NCBI RefSeq assembly: GCF_028714215.1 | Contig: NZ_JAQTMS010000021.1 | Span: 1 to 64,000, forward strand | Source: Rhodoferax sp. | Lineage (GTDB): Bacteria; Pseudomonadota; Gammaproteobacteria; Burkholderiales; Burkholderiaceae_C | Direction of reading: 5' to 3' | Length of the DNA: 64,000 nucleotides | In this document: positions 62,620 through 64,000 of the stretch, one piece after another | How the letters are laid out: the number at the start of each line of letters is the position of its first letter | Numbering within the stretch: the first letter of the stretch is position 1 | Notes under the pieces: model-generated | Databases searched by the model: none | What the model saw: the letters and a program-made list of their open reading frames with translations, nothing else | Told to the model about the DNA's origin: nothing | Made by a program: the position numbers and the translations under genes

Positions 62620-63267
62620 TCAATGTGATTGGGTGGCAGAGTGCAGCAGCTTGCAGCCCGCGTAGCCAAAGACTGCGGCCAGCAGGCTTTCCAGCCAGCG
62701 GCGTGCGGCGGTGTACAGCCTGCGCGCAGTGGCGGTGGAAAACGCCAGCGCATAGCCGCCGAAAATCAGTACCCCCAGCACCATGCAGCCTGCCAACACC
62801 AGCAGCGCCACCGGCCGAGGTGCGCCGGGCGGCAGCGCCAGGGTGACGACGGCCAGCCACGACAAGATGGCCTTGGGGTTGGTGAGGTGCATGCTTGCGC
62901 CGCGCAGGTAGAGGCTGCGGGCGCTGGTGTCACTTGTCCCCGCAGCGGGGCCGTGCACCGCATCGGGTCGCCGCGCGGCGCGGGCGGACTTGAGGGCCAG
63001 CCATAGCAAATACAGTCCGCCCACCACCTTCATGACGATCAAACCGGTGGTGAAAGTGGCCAACACCTGGGACACGCCCAGTGCGGCCAATGCGCCCCAA
63101 AACAAGGACCCAGACACCACGCCCGCGGTCAGCCACAGCGCGGGTTTGCGCCCGGCGCTCATGGCCATGCCCATGATGGCCATGTTGCTTGGACCCGGGC
63201 TGCCCGCGCCGACCAGATAGGTAGCGTAGGCCAGGCCCAATTGGGCGGTCAGCAGACTGCTGCTCAC
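62620..63267 (-). CDS. LysE-family amino acid exporter
   Basis: A 215-residue membrane protein with six predicted transmembrane segments and the family signature GAGSPGPSNMAIMGMAMSAGRK near the N-terminus, here cited in two parts (GAGSPGPSNM, AIMGMAMSAGRK). It would export an amino acid, perhaps threonine or homoserine given the dehydratase downstream. It starts with a GTG that overlaps the stop of the PhzF-like gene (GTGA). Confidence 0.9.
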   Translation of the reverse strand: MSSSLLTAQLGLAYATYLVGAGSPGPSNMAIMGMAMSAGRKPALWLTAGVVSGSLFWGALAALGVSQVLATFTTGLIVMKVVGGLYLLWLALKSARAARRPDAVHGPAAGTSDTSARSLYLRGASMHLTNPKAILSWLAVVTLALPPGAPRPVALLVLAGCMVLGVLIFGGYALAFSTATARRLYTAARRWLESLLAAVFGYAGCKLLHSATQSH

Positions 63268-63998
63268 AGTGCCACCTGGCCGTCAATGCAGGTCACGCAG
63301 TCGCCGCCGACCCAGACCTGGCCCGCATCGTCTTGCGCAATGTGCACGCGCCCGGCGCGGCCCAGGCAACTGCCTTGCGCGGCGACATAGGTGCGGGGCG
63401 CGAAGCCATCGGCGATCAGCCACTGGGCCAGGCTGGCGTTGAAGCTGCCGGTGACCGGATCTTCGTTGACGCCTATCGGCGCGGCGAAGGCGCGCACTTC
63501 GACTTCGACCTCGGACTCTGCAATGCCGGCAGGTTCGCTGGAGCGCGGACCAAAGGCGCGCGCTTCGCGGTTCGATCGTGCGATCAAGGCCGCTGCCGGC
63601 GCCGCTGCTTGCACGCTGGCAACCCCCACTTTTTGCCCCAGGTTCTTGAGCTCCAGGTGGTTGGGCACGAGTTGCAGCACGGTTTGCGGGCTGTCCAGCA
63701 GCAGGCCCAACCATTGCGGTCCATTGTCCAGCAATTGCGCGGCGACGATCTGACTGGCTTTGAGCCCCAGTGCCGCTGCCACCTTGGCCAGCAGGGCCGG
63801 GCCGGGATTGCTGCGTTGCAGGGGCGGTGCGGCAAAGGCCAGGCCGGTGCCCTGACGACGAATCCGGATCAGGCCGACCTTGCATTCCTGCACGAAAGAT
63901 TGGCGGTCGGAGCCCCTTTTCGCAGTGCTGTTGGTGGCTCCTGAAACGCTGTTGTCTTGACCTGGGATCTCCCCCCCAATTTTCCTACCCGCCTGCAA
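63264..63998 (-). pseudogene. PhzF-family isomerase, 5' end replaced
   Basis: The C-terminal two-thirds of a PhzF-like protein are intact from about 63893 down to 63264: FVQECKVGLIRIRR, the family motif EDPVTGSFNASLAQWL and the final CVTCIDGQVAL. Upstream of 63893 the open frame reads on for 34 residues that do not look like PhzF, so the first 90-100 residues, including the catalytic Glu region, are missing. There is not enough room before the window edge for them in a normal gene. A mobile element or rearrangement just beyond 64000 is the likely cause. The downstream LysE gene overlaps by 4 bp. Confidence 0.6.
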
Positions 63999-64000
63999 CC

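Overview
The window is a GC-rich chromosomal segment that reads as a betaproteobacterium of the Comamonadaceae (Rhodoferax/Polaromonas-like). This is inferred from the gene content: PhaM-type PHA granule protein, adjacent hemE and priA, a sphaeroides-heme-protein cluster, betaproteobacterial PldA and Rep. No rRNA, tRNA, CRISPR array or complete insertion sequence is visible. Coding density is high. The longest gaps are about 350 bp (priA-hemE) and about 730 bp (54212-54940).

Layout. 1-1.8 kb: the 3' end of an unusual response regulator, a MarC-family protein and a DksA/TraR-like zinc protein. 1.9-5.8 kb: a copper acquisition cluster (two DUF2946 proteins around a PCu(A)C periplasmic copper chaperone, then an OprC-like TonB-dependent copper receptor). 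5.8-21.5 kb: mostly housekeeping genes (phaM, a FIST sensor protein, RidA, tgt, an HD-GYP protein, aidB-like dehydrogenase, pldA, rep helicase, universal stress protein, AEC permease, priA, hemE). 21.6-26.2 kb: cytochrome b561-DHC fusion, diheme cytochrome DHC and the oxygen-binding cytochrome SHP, then a DsbD/ScsB-like thiol reductase cotranscribed with DUF167 and AlaX genes. 27.3-31.2 kb: a B12-binding radical SAM protein, YjdM, a creatininase-family amidohydrolase and a DMT permease.

31.2-54.2 kb looks like a nitrogen-scavenging region. A PAS-histidine kinase/NarL-type regulator pair is followed by a nitrate/cyanate-type ABC importer and cyanase (cynS), so imported cyanate would give ammonia and CO2. 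Next, on the minus strand, come two complete Opp/Gsi-type peptide importers, each with its own gamma-glutamyltransferase. They are accompanied by a DUF1028 protein, a GntR regulator and an SBF-like permease. Sigma-54-type -24/-12 elements lie in front of the cyanate importer and the second peptide importer, the latter with an NtrC-like site, which suggests nitrogen control.

54.2-56.3 kb holds a lower-GC accessory patch with a DUF5677-like protein of unknown role. 56.3-64 kb: a small secreted protein, low-molecular-weight tyrosine phosphatase, nitroreductase, a 45-residue membrane microprotein, flavin reductase-like protein, a DUF4382 lipoprotein and RcnB-like protein, a histidine phosphatase, threonine-dehydratase-like enzyme, LysE exporter and a PhzF gene that has lost its 5' third close to the window edge.

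Running through the window is a dispersed GC-rich palindromic repeat in a short (72 bp) and a long (about 147 bp) form. Five copies were found, each sitting between two genes of the same direction.
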